64,000 nucleotides of DNA from NCBI RefSeq assembly GCF_001683795.1, contig NZ_LIGX01000041.1, forward strand, positions 1-64,000. Reading direction: 5' to 3'. Shown piece after piece: positions 49,683 through 58,845 of the stretch. The position numbers were made by a program, and so were the translations under genes. The stretch's first letter is position 1, and each line of letters starts with the position of its first letter. The notes beneath the pieces were generated by a model that searched no databases, had not been told where the DNA came from, and saw only the letters and a list, made by a program, of their open reading frames with translations. The DNA is from Neoakkermansia glycaniphila. Lineage in GTDB: Bacteria; Verrucomicrobiota; Verrucomicrobiia; Verrucomicrobiales; Akkermansiaceae.

Positions 49683-50142
49683 ATCCGTGCAGGATGCGGA
49701 TGCCGGTGATGCTTTCTCCTCCGAATTCGGCGCAGAGTTTGGCGATGAGGGTGTTTTTCTGCCGGGTGAGTTCGTAGCGTATGGCGGGCTGGGAGGTGCG
49801 TATGGTGGCCGTGCCTTTGACGATGGAGAGTAGTTCGGCCTGTGAGGAGATGAAGGCTCCGGCTGCGCGTTCCCAGCCTGCGCGCAGTACTTCGGGGCTG
49901 AGGGTGTCGTCTTCCTGGGGGAGGGTGGAGGTGATTTCGCTGAGGATTGAGTCCATGGAGCGCATGTTGGCCCTGAGGGAGAGGATGGGCTGTGCGCCGA
50001 AGAAGTCGATCATGGCCTGTTCCCGGTCGCGCTCGGTTTTCGACGAGTAGCGTACGGCGCGGTCGTCGCGGTCGATGAAGAATCTTTTCCTTCCCGGTTC
50101 GGGGAAGGAGGAGGGTGAGGGGGGCTGTTTGCGTGCGGCCAT
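49681..50142 (-). CDS. DUF721 / DciA-like protein
   Basis: A 153-residue protein. The C-terminal 75 residues match the DUF721 pattern of DciA, the loader of the replicative helicase DnaB in many bacteria lacking DnaC: VLRAGWERAAGAFISSQAELLSIVKGTATIRTSQPAIRYELTRQKNTLIAKL ... ITGIRILHG. The N-terminal part is basic and disordered-looking. A second start (50151, MHPMAARK) is possible. It lies downstream of the ferredoxin gene on the same strand, with a hairpin between. The link to replication is by family, not context. Confidence 0.72.
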   Translation of the reverse strand: MAARKQPPSPSSFPEPGRKRFFIDRDDRAVRYSSKTERDREQAMIDFFGAQPILSLRANMRSMDSILSEITSTLPQEDDTLSPEVLRAGWERAAGAFISSQAELLSIVKGTATIRTSQPAIRYELTRQKNTLIAKLCAEFGGESITGIRILHG

Positions 50143-50154
50143 GGGATGCATGAA

Positions 50155-50191
50155 CAAAATGCCCCGGGTTCCGTTGTCCGGCCCGGGGGCA
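50155..50191 (-). terminator. Terminator of the ferredoxin gene
   Basis: GC-rich hairpin ATGCCCCGGG / CCCGGGGGCAT (about 50159-50192, one bulged C), with ATTTTG following on the minus strand. Confidence 0.55.
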
Positions 50192-50219
50192 TGAATTGCA
50201 GGCAATGGCGGTTGGCGGC

Positions 50220-50456
50220 TTATTCGTCGCCGTCGTCGCCGATTGCTTCCACCGGGCAGCCTTCGAGGGCTTCCATGCAGGCTTCTACGCCTTCTTCGGA
50301 GTCGGGCTGCTTGCAGACGTAGGAGACGCCTTCGTCTTCGTCGCGGCAGAAATAGTCCGGTGCGGTTTCACGGCAAAGGTCGCAATCGATGCAGGAGCTG
50401 TCGACATAGAATTTGCCGGATACATTCATTGGAGTTTTATCGTCTTTGTCAGCCAT
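50220..50456 (-). CDS. Ferredoxin ([4Fe-4S] type)
   Basis: A 78-residue electron carrier. Cys in CIDCDLC (about 19-25) and the later C-EALEGCPVEAI supply the cluster, with another Cys in SYVCKQPDS between. The pattern suits a single [4Fe-4S] ferredoxin with an insert, like those in Chlamydiae and other Verrucomicrobiota. The tail is very acidic. Start at 50456 (MADKDDKTPMNVSGKF) was chosen; the frame reaches upstream into a non-conserved segment. Confidence 0.85.
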   Translation of the reverse strand: MADKDDKTPMNVSGKFYVDSSCIDCDLCRETAPDYFCRDEDEGVSYVCKQPDSEEGVEACMEALEGCPVEAIGDDGDE

Positions 50457-50587
50457 GTGTATGTGTGGGGTTTTTGCCCGCCCATAGGTTTTCACGATTT
50501 TCCGCCCGAATGCAATCCTTTTTTTATTGCATCGTACGGCTTTTCGGGAGAAAATAACCGCGCGGAAAGCAGGTTTCCGCCATTATC

Positions 50588-51250
50588 ATGAGTGCCCAAG
50601 AGATTGAACCATCTAGTAATTCCGGGAGTTTTTCCGCGATGTTTTCCCGTTTCCGTGCATGGGCCAAGGCTTTGTTTGCCCGCCTGAGTATGACGGAGAA
50701 GGTGATCGTGTCCGCACTGGTTGCGGGCGTGCTGTGCGTGCTGGTTGCATTCGGCTGCCAGATGAGCGGCTGGGCGACATCGGACGGGCGGCTGCTGAAT
50801 GTGAGCATGCCTCTGAAAGGCGTTTTCGTGGAGGTGGACGAGGTGGAAACGGGCTGGGTGGATGCGAAGGATGACGAGGCCATGAGGCAGCGTACGCAGA
50901 TGGACAGTTTCCCTCAGGTGAAGATTCGCCTGGGCAAGGCCGGGAGCGGCGAAGGCGAGCTGTTTGTCCGTTTCCTCAACGGCAATGGCGATTATGCGGG
51001 CGATACGGTGGCACTGCCGTTCAAGGACGGTGCGTTTCGCGGTTCGGAGTCGTTTTATTATGCGGCGTCCGGTGATCGGGCGACGGTGAAGTGCCTGGAC
51101 GGTTTTCCCCGGAAGAATGATCTGGCCCATCAGGCGAATGCGCAGGACGAGCCTTTGTGGAGCGTGGAGATTTCCGAGAAGGAGCAGGGCAAGCCTGTGC
51201 GCAGCCTTGGCCGCGTGTCGATTGAACCGTACCGCTTTGCGAAGCCATGA
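50588..51250 (+). CDS. Membrane-anchored protein of unknown function upstream of lnt
   Basis: A 220-residue protein. A short cytoplasmic part with many Ser and Arg precedes one transmembrane helix (about 38-58, VIVSALVAGVLCVLVAFGC). The rest, probably periplasmic, is beta-rich: LNVSMPLKGVFVEVDEVETGW, QVKIRLGKAGSGEGELFVRFLNGNGDY, LGRVSIEPYRF. No family recognised. Its stop overlaps the lnt start by four bases (ATGA), so the two are translated together and probably work in the same envelope context. Confidence 0.68.
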   Translation: MSAQEIEPSSNSGSFSAMFSRFRAWAKALFARLSMTEKVIVSALVAGVLCVLVAFGCQMSGWATSDGRLLNVSMPLKGVFVEVDEVETGWVDAKDDEAMRQRTQMDSFPQVKIRLGKAGSGEGELFVRFLNGNGDYAGDTVALPFKDGAFRGSESFYYAASGDRATVKCLDGFPRKNDLAHQANAQDEPLWSVEISEKEQGKPVRSLGRVSIEPYRFAKP

Positions 51251-53133
51251 GTACGGTGCCGGAGAGTCGCGGGGCGGAGTCCTGCGGCGTGCAGGAAGAG
51301 GGCAGGCGCATGGCCTGGTGGCTGGGGCTGCTGCTGTGTGCGGTCGGCGGGATGCTGACGGCGCTGGCGTTCGTGCCGTTCGATTTGAGTATGTGCGTAT
51401 GGGTGGGGTTGATGCCGCTGGTATCCGTTCTGTGGATGGGCCGGAGGCGCAGCGGGTTCAAGGGTTTTCTGGGAGCGTTCGGTTACGGGTGGGTGTACGG
51501 CCTTTTCTATTTCGGGACTTCGTTCTGGTGGATCAATGAGGTGAGTACGCTGGGCTATGTGCCTTTCATGATGTATCTGGCGGTGTATCCGGCTTTGTGG
51601 GCCGGGCTGGCGGGTACGTGGCTGCGGCCCCGTTTCGAGCCTTTTCCCGAGGCGCGGGATTTGCCGCTTGAGCAGCGCAAGGCCCGGTGGTCCGCATGGA
51701 ATGTGCGCGATATGGCGGTGACGCTGCGCGCTGTGCTCGGTTGTTCCGCCTTGTGGGTGGTGACGGAGTGGCTCCGTGGCTGGGTGATGACCGGGTTCGG
51801 CTGGAACGGACTGGGCGTGGCTCTGTATTCCGGGCTGTCGATGGCGCAGTGGGCGGAGTTCGTGGGGGTGACGGTGCTTTCCTTTATTCCGGTGATGGTG
51901 AATTTGTGGCTGTGGTGCGTTTGCCGCCGCGTGGGGGGGATGATGCTGAAGGTGGGGAAGCGGCCCATTCCATGGGATTTCTATGCGTTGTGCGTGGTGC
52001 TGATGATGCTGTTTCTTGGGGGGATGTTTTTTTCCCTCCAGTATGCGCCTGCCGATTTGTCGAAGAAGGACGGTGTTTCTCCACACCAGACGGGCGAGTT
52101 GCCCGTGATGGCGGTGCAGCGCAACCAGACACAGCGGGAGAAGGCGTTCACGCCTGCAAATGAGTTGTACGGCGATTTGCTGAGTGCTACTCGCGAGGGG
52201 ATGGAGTCCGTGTACCGGGGGATGCTGAAGGCGACGGAGAAGGAGGGGCAGGTGCGCGTGCAGATGCCCGCATGGGTGATCTGGCCGGAGAGTTCGCTGG
52301 CGCGTTCCGTGTTGTTCGATGCGGAGACGGGCAATCTGCTGCCGGATGTGTTCAATCAGGCGTTGCTGTTCGGCAAGGGCGGTGTGCCTGCACTGCGGGA
52401 GGATTTCGGCGATTTCGTGTTGCTGACGGGGGGGGATCTCGCTTATTTCGATTGGCAGACGAGACTGCCTCAGAAGTCCTATAATGCGCTGGTGGCATTC
52501 GAGGAGGATTTTGACGGGATGAAGGATCGTCGCAAGCAGCATCTTGTGCCGTTCGGTGAATATATTCCCTGCCGGGATATTTTCCCGTGGCTGGAGGATG
52601 CGTTTACGCATTCGGCCGGGTTCCGCATGGGCAGTACGTTCGAGAAGGGCGATACGGTGGAACCTCTTCCGCTGCGCGGTGCGCTGCCCGGCAGCAAGGT
52701 GGGGGTGATTCCCGCCATTTGCTACGAAGATACGGTGGGCAGGCTGTTGCGCCGGTTCGTGCGTCCCGGGAATCAGGTGATCGTGAATGTGACGAACGAC
52801 GGCTGGTTCAATCAGTCGTTTGCCAACGAGCAGCATGCCCGCAATGCGGCGTTCCGCTGTATTGAGCTGCGCCGCCCGATGGTGCGTGCATCGAATACGG
52901 GGATGACGGTGGCCTATGCTCCGAACGGTGCGATGCTTGACGAGCTGCGGGGAGAGGATGGTTCCCCCTTCGTGAAGGGATCTTTGTATGCGCGCCTTCC
53001 TCTGGATGAGAATGCGGGCTATACGCTGTATGCACTGGCGGGAGACTGGGCGGTGGCAGCCTGTGCCGTGCTGGTGCTGCTGTGCGGGTTTTTGCGGCTG
53101 GATGTGTCCGGCGGTAGTCGCAGGCGCGGCTGA
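51247..53133 (+). CDS. lnt: Apolipoprotein N-acyltransferase
   Basis: A 628-residue Lnt that adds the third acyl chain to lipoproteins in the inner membrane. The N-terminal half has about eight helices; the periplasmic nitrilase-like domain (about 275-590) shows Glu in WVIWPESSLA, Lys-type loop near RRKQHLVPFGEYIPC and the nucleophile Cys in VIPAICYEDTVG; later NVTNDGWFNQSFANEQHARNAAFRCIELRRP is classical. It is longer than the 512-residue E. coli protein, mainly from loops in the first half. It matches the many lipoproteins here. Confidence 0.95.
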   Translation: MSTVPESRGAESCGVQEEGRRMAWWLGLLLCAVGGMLTALAFVPFDLSMCVWVGLMPLVSVLWMGRRRSGFKGFLGAFGYGWVYGLFYFGTSFWWINEVSTLGYVPFMMYLAVYPALWAGLAGTWLRPRFEPFPEARDLPLEQRKARWSAWNVRDMAVTLRAVLGCSALWVVTEWLRGWVMTGFGWNGLGVALYSGLSMAQWAEFVGVTVLSFIPVMVNLWLWCVCRRVGGMMLKVGKRPIPWDFYALCVVLMMLFLGGMFFSLQYAPADLSKKDGVSPHQTGELPVMAVQRNQTQREKAFTPANELYGDLLSATREGMESVYRGMLKATEKEGQVRVQMPAWVIWPESSLARSVLFDAETGNLLPDVFNQALLFGKGGVPALREDFGDFVLLTGGDLAYFDWQTRLPQKSYNALVAFEEDFDGMKDRRKQHLVPFGEYIPCRDIFPWLEDAFTHSAGFRMGSTFEKGDTVEPLPLRGALPGSKVGVIPAICYEDTVGRLLRRFVRPGNQVIVNVTNDGWFNQSFANEQHARNAAFRCIELRRPMVRASNTGMTVAYAPNGAMLDELRGEDGSPFVKGSLYARLPLDENAGYTLYALAGDWAVAACAVLVLLCGFLRLDVSGGSRRRG

Positions 53134-53160
53134 GTTCTGTCATGGCGTAGAGATGGCTGT

Positions 53161-53838
53161 TCAGGAGAGTCTGTGCAATCGCATGATTTCGCCCGGTGTT
53201 ATTGCCGTGTGTGGGTCGGCGCGTACGGTTTCGGCATAGGAGACTAGCCCTCGGATGGCGGGGTATTTGAGGTATTTGCGGCCGTAGTTGTAGCCGGGAG
53301 GATCAAGCTGGACGATTTCGGCGCAGTCCGCGACGATGTCCGCCAGATGGAGCAGGAGTTGGCTGACGGCGGCGGAGGGTTGGTCGAGTAGCCCTGCGGG
53401 AGCAAATTCGAGGTGGTGGGAGATGAGCATGAGCAGGGTGCTGGCGGTTTCCGATGCCGGGTGCCAGTCTCCTTCTTCGATGGCGGTGCCGCGGACTGCC
53501 TCTTTTTCCTGAAGAAGGAGGGCATGGGGAGTGTCAATGTAGTAGGCGAAGGCGTTCCAACCCATGAAGAGTATGTCTTCCTGATAGAAGAATTCGTTTT
53601 CGGCATACATGGCGACGGCTTCGGCGGCTGTTTTGCCGTAGAAGTGGAGCAGGGCATATTGTTCGTCGAGCTGCAGGCCTTCTGTCGGGCTGATGTCGTA
53701 TTTGGAGGGGATGCCCGGCCGGCCGTGGTCGGGGATGGCTTCGAAGAGTTTGATGGTGAAAGCACTGTTGCAGACATCCTGTTTTTCGCGCAGATCTTCC
53801 AGCCGCTGCCGTATGGTTTCTTTCAGGTGTGGGGTCAT
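53161..53838 (-). CDS. Protein of unknown function
   Basis: A 225-residue, likely cytoplasmic protein, mostly helical. It has no signal or transmembrane segment. Segments such as QLDEQYALLHFYGKTAAEAVAMYAENEFFYQEDILFMGWNAFAYYID and ASTLLMLISHHLEFAP suggest a helical bundle with many aromatics; the SHHLEF pair and preceding Glu might bind metal, but this is not clear. No name given. It converges with lnt and is divergent from the acyltransferase gene. Confidence 0.6.
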   Translation of the reverse strand: MTPHLKETIRQRLEDLREKQDVCNSAFTIKLFEAIPDHGRPGIPSKYDISPTEGLQLDEQYALLHFYGKTAAEAVAMYAENEFFYQEDILFMGWNAFAYYIDTPHALLLQEKEAVRGTAIEEGDWHPASETASTLLMLISHHLEFAPAGLLDQPSAAVSQLLLHLADIVADCAEIVQLDPPGYNYGRKYLKYPAIRGLVSYAETVRADPHTAITPGEIMRLHRLS

Positions 53839-53986
53839 GGTTTGAAGTTAGGTGGAACGGGCCGGGCCGTCAAGCATATTTCGAGGCCCGTTTGGCCGTC
53901 TGTTGATGTTTTCTGAAAGATTGCGCGAGGCCATGCAGTATATTCAGGCATGCCGCCCTCGCGCGGATGTACACGTTGTCCGTTTT

Positions 53987-55138
53987 ATGAATACGAATCT
54001 ACTCCCTCCCGATGGCAGGAACCATATTGCATGGGTCGATCTGCTGCGTATCGTCGCCTGTTTCCTTGTCGTGCTGGCGCATTGCTGCGACCCGTTCGTC
54101 GGCAATTTTTCCGATAAGACCGATTTCATGTCGGGTGCGCTGTGGGGGAGTTTCGTTCGTCCCTGTGTGCCTTTGTTCGCGATGATTTCCGGGGTACTGC
54201 TGTTTCCCGTGAAGATGGATATGCGGACGTTTTATGCGAGGAGGCTGAAAAGGGTGGTGATTCCTTTGGTGGTTTGGTCGCTGGCTCTGCCGCTGATGTA
54301 TTACGCTTATTTCGCCACGGGGGTGCAGACGTCCAGCCCCAATATCGTGATGGATTCCTATACGTGGTCGGCCACGGCGGAGAAGCTGTATCTGTTCCTG
54401 TTCAATTTCAATTACGATACGACTCCCCTGTGGTACCTGTATATGCTGGTGGGCCTGTATTTGTTCATGCCGATCATGGGGGTCTGGCTGAATCAGGCGC
54501 CGAGGAAGGATGTGAAGCTTTTTCTGTGGATTTGGGGCGTGAGTATGGTGCTGCCTGTTGTGCAGGTTGCGGCTCCGTTCCTCGGATATGAGGGCAATTA
54601 CGGGAGTATGGGGCTTCTGGGCGTGTGCCTGTGGAATCCTTACGGGATGTTGTACAATTTTGCCGGGTTCATGGGCTATATGGTGCTGGGCCATTATTTG
54701 GTGAAGTATCCTCTGGATTGGAGCTGGGCGAAGACGTGGGCCATTTCCCTGCTGTTGCTCGGGGTGGGCTATGCGGTGTCGTCAATCGGCTTTTTCGAGA
54801 TGCAGAAGTATTTCCCGGGCGATTATGCGAATCTGGAGATTCCGTGGTATTTCTCGGGAATCAATGTGTTCATGATGACGTTCGCGATGTTTGCCCTGCT
54901 GAGCAAGGTGCGCGTGAAGGGCAGCCGCATGATGAGCCGGGTGGCGGAGCTGACGTTCGGCATTTACCTGTGCCATTTCGTGCTGGTGCAGTGTTCGTAC
55001 GATTTCGTGAAGTATCTTGATCTTCCGGTTCCGGGCTATGTGCAGATTCCGGTGATTGCGGTGATTGCATTCCTGATTTCGCTGGCGCTGGTGTGGTTGC
55101 TGAGCCTGACGCGCCTGACGCGGAGGAGCATCATGTAA
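53987..55138 (+). CDS. Membrane acyltransferase family 3 protein
   Basis: A 383-residue membrane protein of the acyltransferase 3 (OafA/YiaH) family with about ten helices. The start IAWVDLLRIVACFLVVLAHC contains the conserved Arg-His pattern of the first helix (R...H), then PLFAMISGVLLFP and a basic YARRLKRVVIP loop. Such proteins O-acylate polysaccharides or glycans, or act as succinyl/acetyl transferases. Target unknown. The Met at 53987 gives the usual start; an upstream frame adds non-hydrophobic text. Confidence 0.83.
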   Translation: MNTNLLPPDGRNHIAWVDLLRIVACFLVVLAHCCDPFVGNFSDKTDFMSGALWGSFVRPCVPLFAMISGVLLFPVKMDMRTFYARRLKRVVIPLVVWSLALPLMYYAYFATGVQTSSPNIVMDSYTWSATAEKLYLFLFNFNYDTTPLWYLYMLVGLYLFMPIMGVWLNQAPRKDVKLFLWIWGVSMVLPVVQVAAPFLGYEGNYGSMGLLGVCLWNPYGMLYNFAGFMGYMVLGHYLVKYPLDWSWAKTWAISLLLLGVGYAVSSIGFFEMQKYFPGDYANLEIPWYFSGINVFMMTFAMFALLSKVRVKGSRMMSRVAELTFGIYLCHFVLVQCSYDFVKYLDLPVPGYVQIPVIAVIAFLISLALVWLLSLTRLTRRSIM

Positions 55139-55164
55139 GAGTTTCGGTGTTTGTTTGAATGCAG

Positions 55165-55194
55165 GAGGCGCTTTCTTCGGAAGGCGCCTCTTTC
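55165..55194 (+). terminator. Terminator of the acyltransferase gene
   Basis: 11-bp stem (55165-55175 with 55180-55190) closed by a TTCG tetraloop, one G-U pair, followed by TTTC. Confidence 0.7.
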
Positions 55195-55213
55195 ATGTTG
55201 TGCCGAAGCCGGA

Positions 55214-55254
55214 AAAAGCAGGAACCGCAGCGGGAGATGCCCTGCTGCGGTTCC
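55214..55254 (-). terminator. Terminator of hisS-aspS
   Basis: Perfect 11-bp stem GGAACCGCAGC (55221-55231) with GCTGCGGTTCC (55244-55254), inner G/C pairs; on the minus strand it is followed by TGCTTTTTCC. Confidence 0.8.
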
Positions 55255-55282
55255 GTGAAGGATGCAAGTCCTGAGGTGGCGG

Positions 55283-57097
55283 TTATTTGGCCGCCTGCTG
55301 TTCCTGCAGTTTCTGCGGGAGTTTGACCTGGATGTGGATGTCGCGGAGCTGGTTCGGTTCTGCGGCAGCGGGGGATTCGCTCATGAGGTCGGCGCCGCGG
55401 TTGTTCTTCGGGAAGGCGATGACTTCGCGGATGGAGTCGGCTTCACAGATGAGCATGACGAGGCGGTCGAGGCCGAGGGCGAGGCCGCCGTGGGGCGGTG
55501 CGCCGAAGCTGAAGGCTTCGAGGATGTGGCCGAATTGTTCTTCGGCCTGTTCGTCGGAGATGCCGAGGGCGCGGAACATGGCGGCCTGAAGGTCGCGTTC
55601 GTGGATTCGGATGGAACCGCCGCCGAGTTCGGTGCCGTTGAGGATGACGTCGTAAGCCTGTGCGCAGAGGTCGGTGGAGAGTTCTCCGTTGCGGAGCTTG
55701 TCTTCGTCTTCCGGTACGGGGCGGGTGAAGGGATGGTGGATGGCGCAGTAGCGCTGTTCTTCTTCATCCCAGCCGAAGAGCGGGAAGCGGGTGACCCAGA
55801 AGAAGTCGAGGTCGTGGTTATCCTTGAGGAGTTCCTGGTAGGCGGCGCATTCGAGGCGGACGCGGCCGAGGATTTCGCAGGATTGTTCCCATGCTCCGGC
55901 AGCGAAGAGGACGAGGTCGCCCGTTTCGATGTTGAGCGTTTCGGTGAGGGCCTTGAGTTCTTCTTCACCGAGGAATTTGGTGATGGGGCTCTTCCAGCCG
56001 TCTTCACGCACCTTGATGTAGGCGAGGCCTTTGGCCCCGGCTTCCATGGCGGTTTTGGTGAGGGAGTCGATCTGGCCGACGGAGGCGTTGGCGAAGCCCT
56101 TGGCGTTGATGGCTTTGACGACTCCTCCGTTGGCGACGGTGGAGGCAAAGACTTTGAAGCCGCTGTTGGTGAAGATGGAGGAGACATCCGTGAGCTTCAT
56201 GTCGAAGCGGCGTTCCGGCTTGTCGGAGCCGTACTGGTCCATGGCTTCCTTCCACGTCATGCGGGGGAAGGGGATCTGGATGTCGCGGCCTACGGCTTCC
56301 TTGTACACGCGCTGGAGGAGGTTTTCCACCCAGTTGTAGACGTCTTCAGGGGTGATGAAGGAGGCTTCGAGGTCGATCTGCGTGAATTCCGGCTGGCGGT
56401 CGGCGCGGAGGTCTTCGTCGCGGAAGCAGCGGGCGATCTGGAAGTAGCGTTCCATGCCGGCGACCATGAGGAGCTGCTTGTACTGCTGCGGAGCCTGCGG
56501 GAGGGCGTAGAATTTGCCGGGTGCGAGGCGGGAGGGTACGAGGAAGTCTCGCGCGCCTTCGGGTGTGGATTTGGAGAGGACGGGGGTTTCGATTTCGAGG
56601 AAGCCGTTTTCGTCCAGATAGTCGCGCGTGGTTTTGGTGACGCGGTGGCGGATCTGCATGTTGCGCGCCATGGTGGGGCGGCGCAGGTCGAGATAGCGGT
56701 ACTTGAGGCGGATGTCTTCGTTCGAGACGTTGCGGTCAAGCTGGAAGGGAAGAACCTCGGCCTTGTTGATGAGGGTGAGGGAGTCGGCTTCCACTTCGAT
56801 TTCTCCGGTGGCGAGGTCGGGGTTGGTGGCGTCCACCTCGGCGGTCTTGAGGCGTGCGACGACCTGTCCGGTGATCTGGATCACATCTTCGGAGCGGAGG
56901 GATTCGGCGCGCTTGGCAAGGTCGGCGTTATTTTCGGGATGGAAAACGATCTGGGTGATGCCGGAGCGGTCGCGGAGGTCGACAAAGATGACGCCGCCGT
57001 GGTCGCGAAGAGTGTCTACCCAGCCGATGAGCGTGACGGTTTTGTCGATGTCGGCGGGGCGGAGTTCGTTGCACGTATGGGTGCGATAGCTGTTCAT
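55283..57097 (-). CDS. aspS: Aspartyl-tRNA synthetase
   Basis: A 604-residue class II synthetase. The N-terminal OB-fold binds the anticodon (ADIDKTVTLIGWVDTLRDHGGVIFVDLRDRSG). The core has YRYLDLRRP, FLEIETPVLSKSTPEGARDFLVP, the motif 2 region YFQIARCFRDEDLRADRQPEFTQIDLE and motif 3 GLALGLDRLVMLI; the bacterial GAD insert lies between. The bacterial-type length and insert suit AspRS, discriminating or not. The start at 57097 (MNSYRTHTCNELRP) is 13 nt after hisS stops. Confidence 0.96.
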   Translation of the reverse strand: MNSYRTHTCNELRPADIDKTVTLIGWVDTLRDHGGVIFVDLRDRSGITQIVFHPENNADLAKRAESLRSEDVIQITGQVVARLKTAEVDATNPDLATGEIEVEADSLTLINKAEVLPFQLDRNVSNEDIRLKYRYLDLRRPTMARNMQIRHRVTKTTRDYLDENGFLEIETPVLSKSTPEGARDFLVPSRLAPGKFYALPQAPQQYKQLLMVAGMERYFQIARCFRDEDLRADRQPEFTQIDLEASFITPEDVYNWVENLLQRVYKEAVGRDIQIPFPRMTWKEAMDQYGSDKPERRFDMKLTDVSSIFTNSGFKVFASTVANGGVVKAINAKGFANASVGQIDSLTKTAMEAGAKGLAYIKVREDGWKSPITKFLGEEELKALTETLNIETGDLVLFAAGAWEQSCEILGRVRLECAAYQELLKDNHDLDFFWVTRFPLFGWDEEEQRYCAIHHPFTRPVPEDEDKLRNGELSTDLCAQAYDVILNGTELGGGSIRIHERDLQAAMFRALGISDEQAEEQFGHILEAFSFGAPPHGGLALGLDRLVMLICEADSIREVIAFPKNNRGADLMSESPAAAEPNQLRDIHIQVKLPQKLQEQQAAK

Positions 57098-57110
57098 GGC
57101 TTGTGTAGTG

Positions 57111-58397
57111 TTATTCGGAGATGGTTTCTTCTTCGGGGTCGTTGGCCAGTGCGGCGAAAAGTTCGTCGATGCCGACGGTGGCGGAGGTGCGGGCAGACAG
57201 GTTTTTGAGTTCGAGCTGCGGGTATTCCTCGCCGACGACGACGGCGTAGCGCGCACCCTGTTTTTCGGCGCGTTTGAGCTGGTTGCCCAGTTTGGCGGGC
57301 GAGAGGGCGAGGTCGACGCGGTAGCCCTGGTCGCGCAGGGCGGAGGCGAGGCCGAGCAGGGCTGGACGCTGGGCGGGATCGGCCAGTGCGAGGTAGATGT
57401 CGCAGGTGTTCGGCTGGAGCGCGGCGTCGCGGAGGGCTTTGGCATGCGGGCACTGCTCGATGAGGTGGGAGATGACGGCGTCGCCGAGGGCGAAGCCTGT
57501 GGCGGGCATGTCCGCCGCACCGTCGGAGAGGGCTTTGACGAGTGTGTTGTAGCGGCCTCCTCCGGCGATGGCGCGCAGGGAGCGGCCGCTGTCGAAGATT
57601 TCAAAGACGAGGCCGGTGTAGTACGCGAGGCCGCGGACGACGGAGAGGTCGAGTTTCACATATCCGGCGAGGCCGCGCGCATCCAGTTCGGCGAGCACTT
57701 CGCTGTAGCGGGGCGAGCAGTCGGCGGGCGGATTTTCGATGAAGGCGACGAGGTCTTCACGCCGCATGCCGAAGGCGTCGAGCTTGCGCTGGCATTCTTC
57801 CGGGCGGTCGCGTTCGAATTTGTCGACGATGGCGAGGAAGTCTCCCGTCCTGTCTTCGGGGATGCCGTGCTTGGCTGCGTAGCCGAGCCATACTTCGCGG
57901 TCGGAGAGGCGGACGATGAAGTCGCCTTCGCGGAAGCCGAGTTCGCGCATGCAGTCGATGGCGAGGGCGATGAGTTCGGCGTCGGCGCCCGCTTCGCTTT
58001 CGCCGAGGATGTCGGCGTTGAACTGGTAGAATTCACGCAGGCGGCCCTTCTGCGGCTTTTCGTAGCGGAAGCAGCTGCCGATCTCGAACCACTTGAGGGG
58101 CTTCGTGTATTCGCGCTGGTAGGCGGCGGCGATGCGGCCGAGGGAGGCCGTCAGTTCGGGGCGCACGGTGATGTCGCGCTCGCCTTGGTCCTTGAAGCGG
58201 AAGAGCTGGGTGGGAAGTTCGCCGCCGGATTTTTTCAGGTAAAGTTCCGTCGATTCGATGGTCGGGCCTTCCCATTCCACGAAACCGTATCGCCGGGCAA
58301 CCCGTTTCCATGCATCGAAGAGGTAATTGCGGGCGGCGCATTCCTGGGGGGCAAAATCGCGGAATCCGGGGAGTGGTTGAAAGCGTGCGTCAGGCAT
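57111..58397 (-). CDS. hisS: Histidyl-tRNA synthetase
   Basis: A 428-residue class II synthetase. It has PLPGFRDFAPQECAARNYLFD, motif 2 WFEIGSCFRYEKPQKGRLREFYQFNADILG, the histidine loops VVRGLAYYTGLVFEIFD and AIAGGGRYNTLV, GFALGDAVISHLI and a C-terminal anticodon domain (about 330-425). It leads an operon with aspS, a pairing found in many bacteria. Start at 58397 (MPDARFQPLPGF) follows the strong promoter by 38 nt. Confidence 0.95.
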   Translation of the reverse strand: MPDARFQPLPGFRDFAPQECAARNYLFDAWKRVARRYGFVEWEGPTIESTELYLKKSGGELPTQLFRFKDQGERDITVRPELTASLGRIAAAYQREYTKPLKWFEIGSCFRYEKPQKGRLREFYQFNADILGESEAGADAELIALAIDCMRELGFREGDFIVRLSDREVWLGYAAKHGIPEDRTGDFLAIVDKFERDRPEECQRKLDAFGMRREDLVAFIENPPADCSPRYSEVLAELDARGLAGYVKLDLSVVRGLAYYTGLVFEIFDSGRSLRAIAGGGRYNTLVKALSDGAADMPATGFALGDAVISHLIEQCPHAKALRDAALQPNTCDIYLALADPAQRPALLGLASALRDQGYRVDLALSPAKLGNQLKRAEKQGARYAVVVGEEYPQLELKNLSARTSATVGIDELFAALANDPEEETISE

Positions 58398-58442
58398 ATC
58401 GTGCTGGAGTTCTTCTTGGTGAGCAGGGAACGGGGGCGCGTG

Positions 58443-58470
58443 ATTATACCCCTTTTCCCGTGCTTGGCAA
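58443..58470 (-). promoter_or_regulatory. Promoter of hisS-aspS
   Basis: On the minus strand TTGCCA (58465-58470), 16-nt spacer, perfect TATAAT (58443-58448). Leader about 38 nt. Confidence 0.8.
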
Positions 58471-58742
58471 GTGCCTTTTATCAAGATTGTGTGGCAGCCG
58501 CACGCGCGCGCGGGCTGGGCGGAAGGGAGCGGAAGGCGTTCAGGCTACGCTCGTCCTGCATTCTTTTCATGGGTTCGTCGTGCGTTTGGATGAAAACAGG
58601 GCCAAAATGACGGTTTTTCCGGGATTTTGCGGCATACAAGATCGTGTATCGTTTGCCCGAAATTCATACGATATCGTACGATGTCCGTAAAATCTGCGTT
58701 CTTCATGGCAAGGCTGCCGAGGGCCGGAATGCAAAATTAGGC
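58471..58742. other. Gene-free stretch between hisS and the 3D-domain gene
   Basis: About 270 bases between divergent promoters. It holds a CG-alternating tract near 58500, an inverted repeat TACGATATCGTA (58667-58678) followed closely by another ACGAT, and no coding frame with family character. The palindrome is 65 bases before the 3D-domain promoter. Confidence 0.5.
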
Positions 58743-58771
58743 TTGCAATTAGTTAACGAACCATATATAAT
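58743..58771 (+). promoter_or_regulatory. Promoter of the 3D-domain gene
   Basis: TTGCAA (58743-58748), 17-nt spacer, perfect TATAAT (58766-58771). The transcript would have a leader of about 68 nt with a small CTCTA/TAGAG hairpin. Confidence 0.75.
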
Positions 58772-58845
58772 TTCGTTGCCGTAGTGTGAATGCGAGCAAA
58801 AACCCTCTACCCTAGAGAGTACGAAACCCCATCTCTGATTCTTTC

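Noticed and set aside
55262..57208. A 648-codon plus-strand frame over aspS
   Set aside because: Antisense shadow of a certain gene, with Val/Glu/Gly/Phe bias and no domain.
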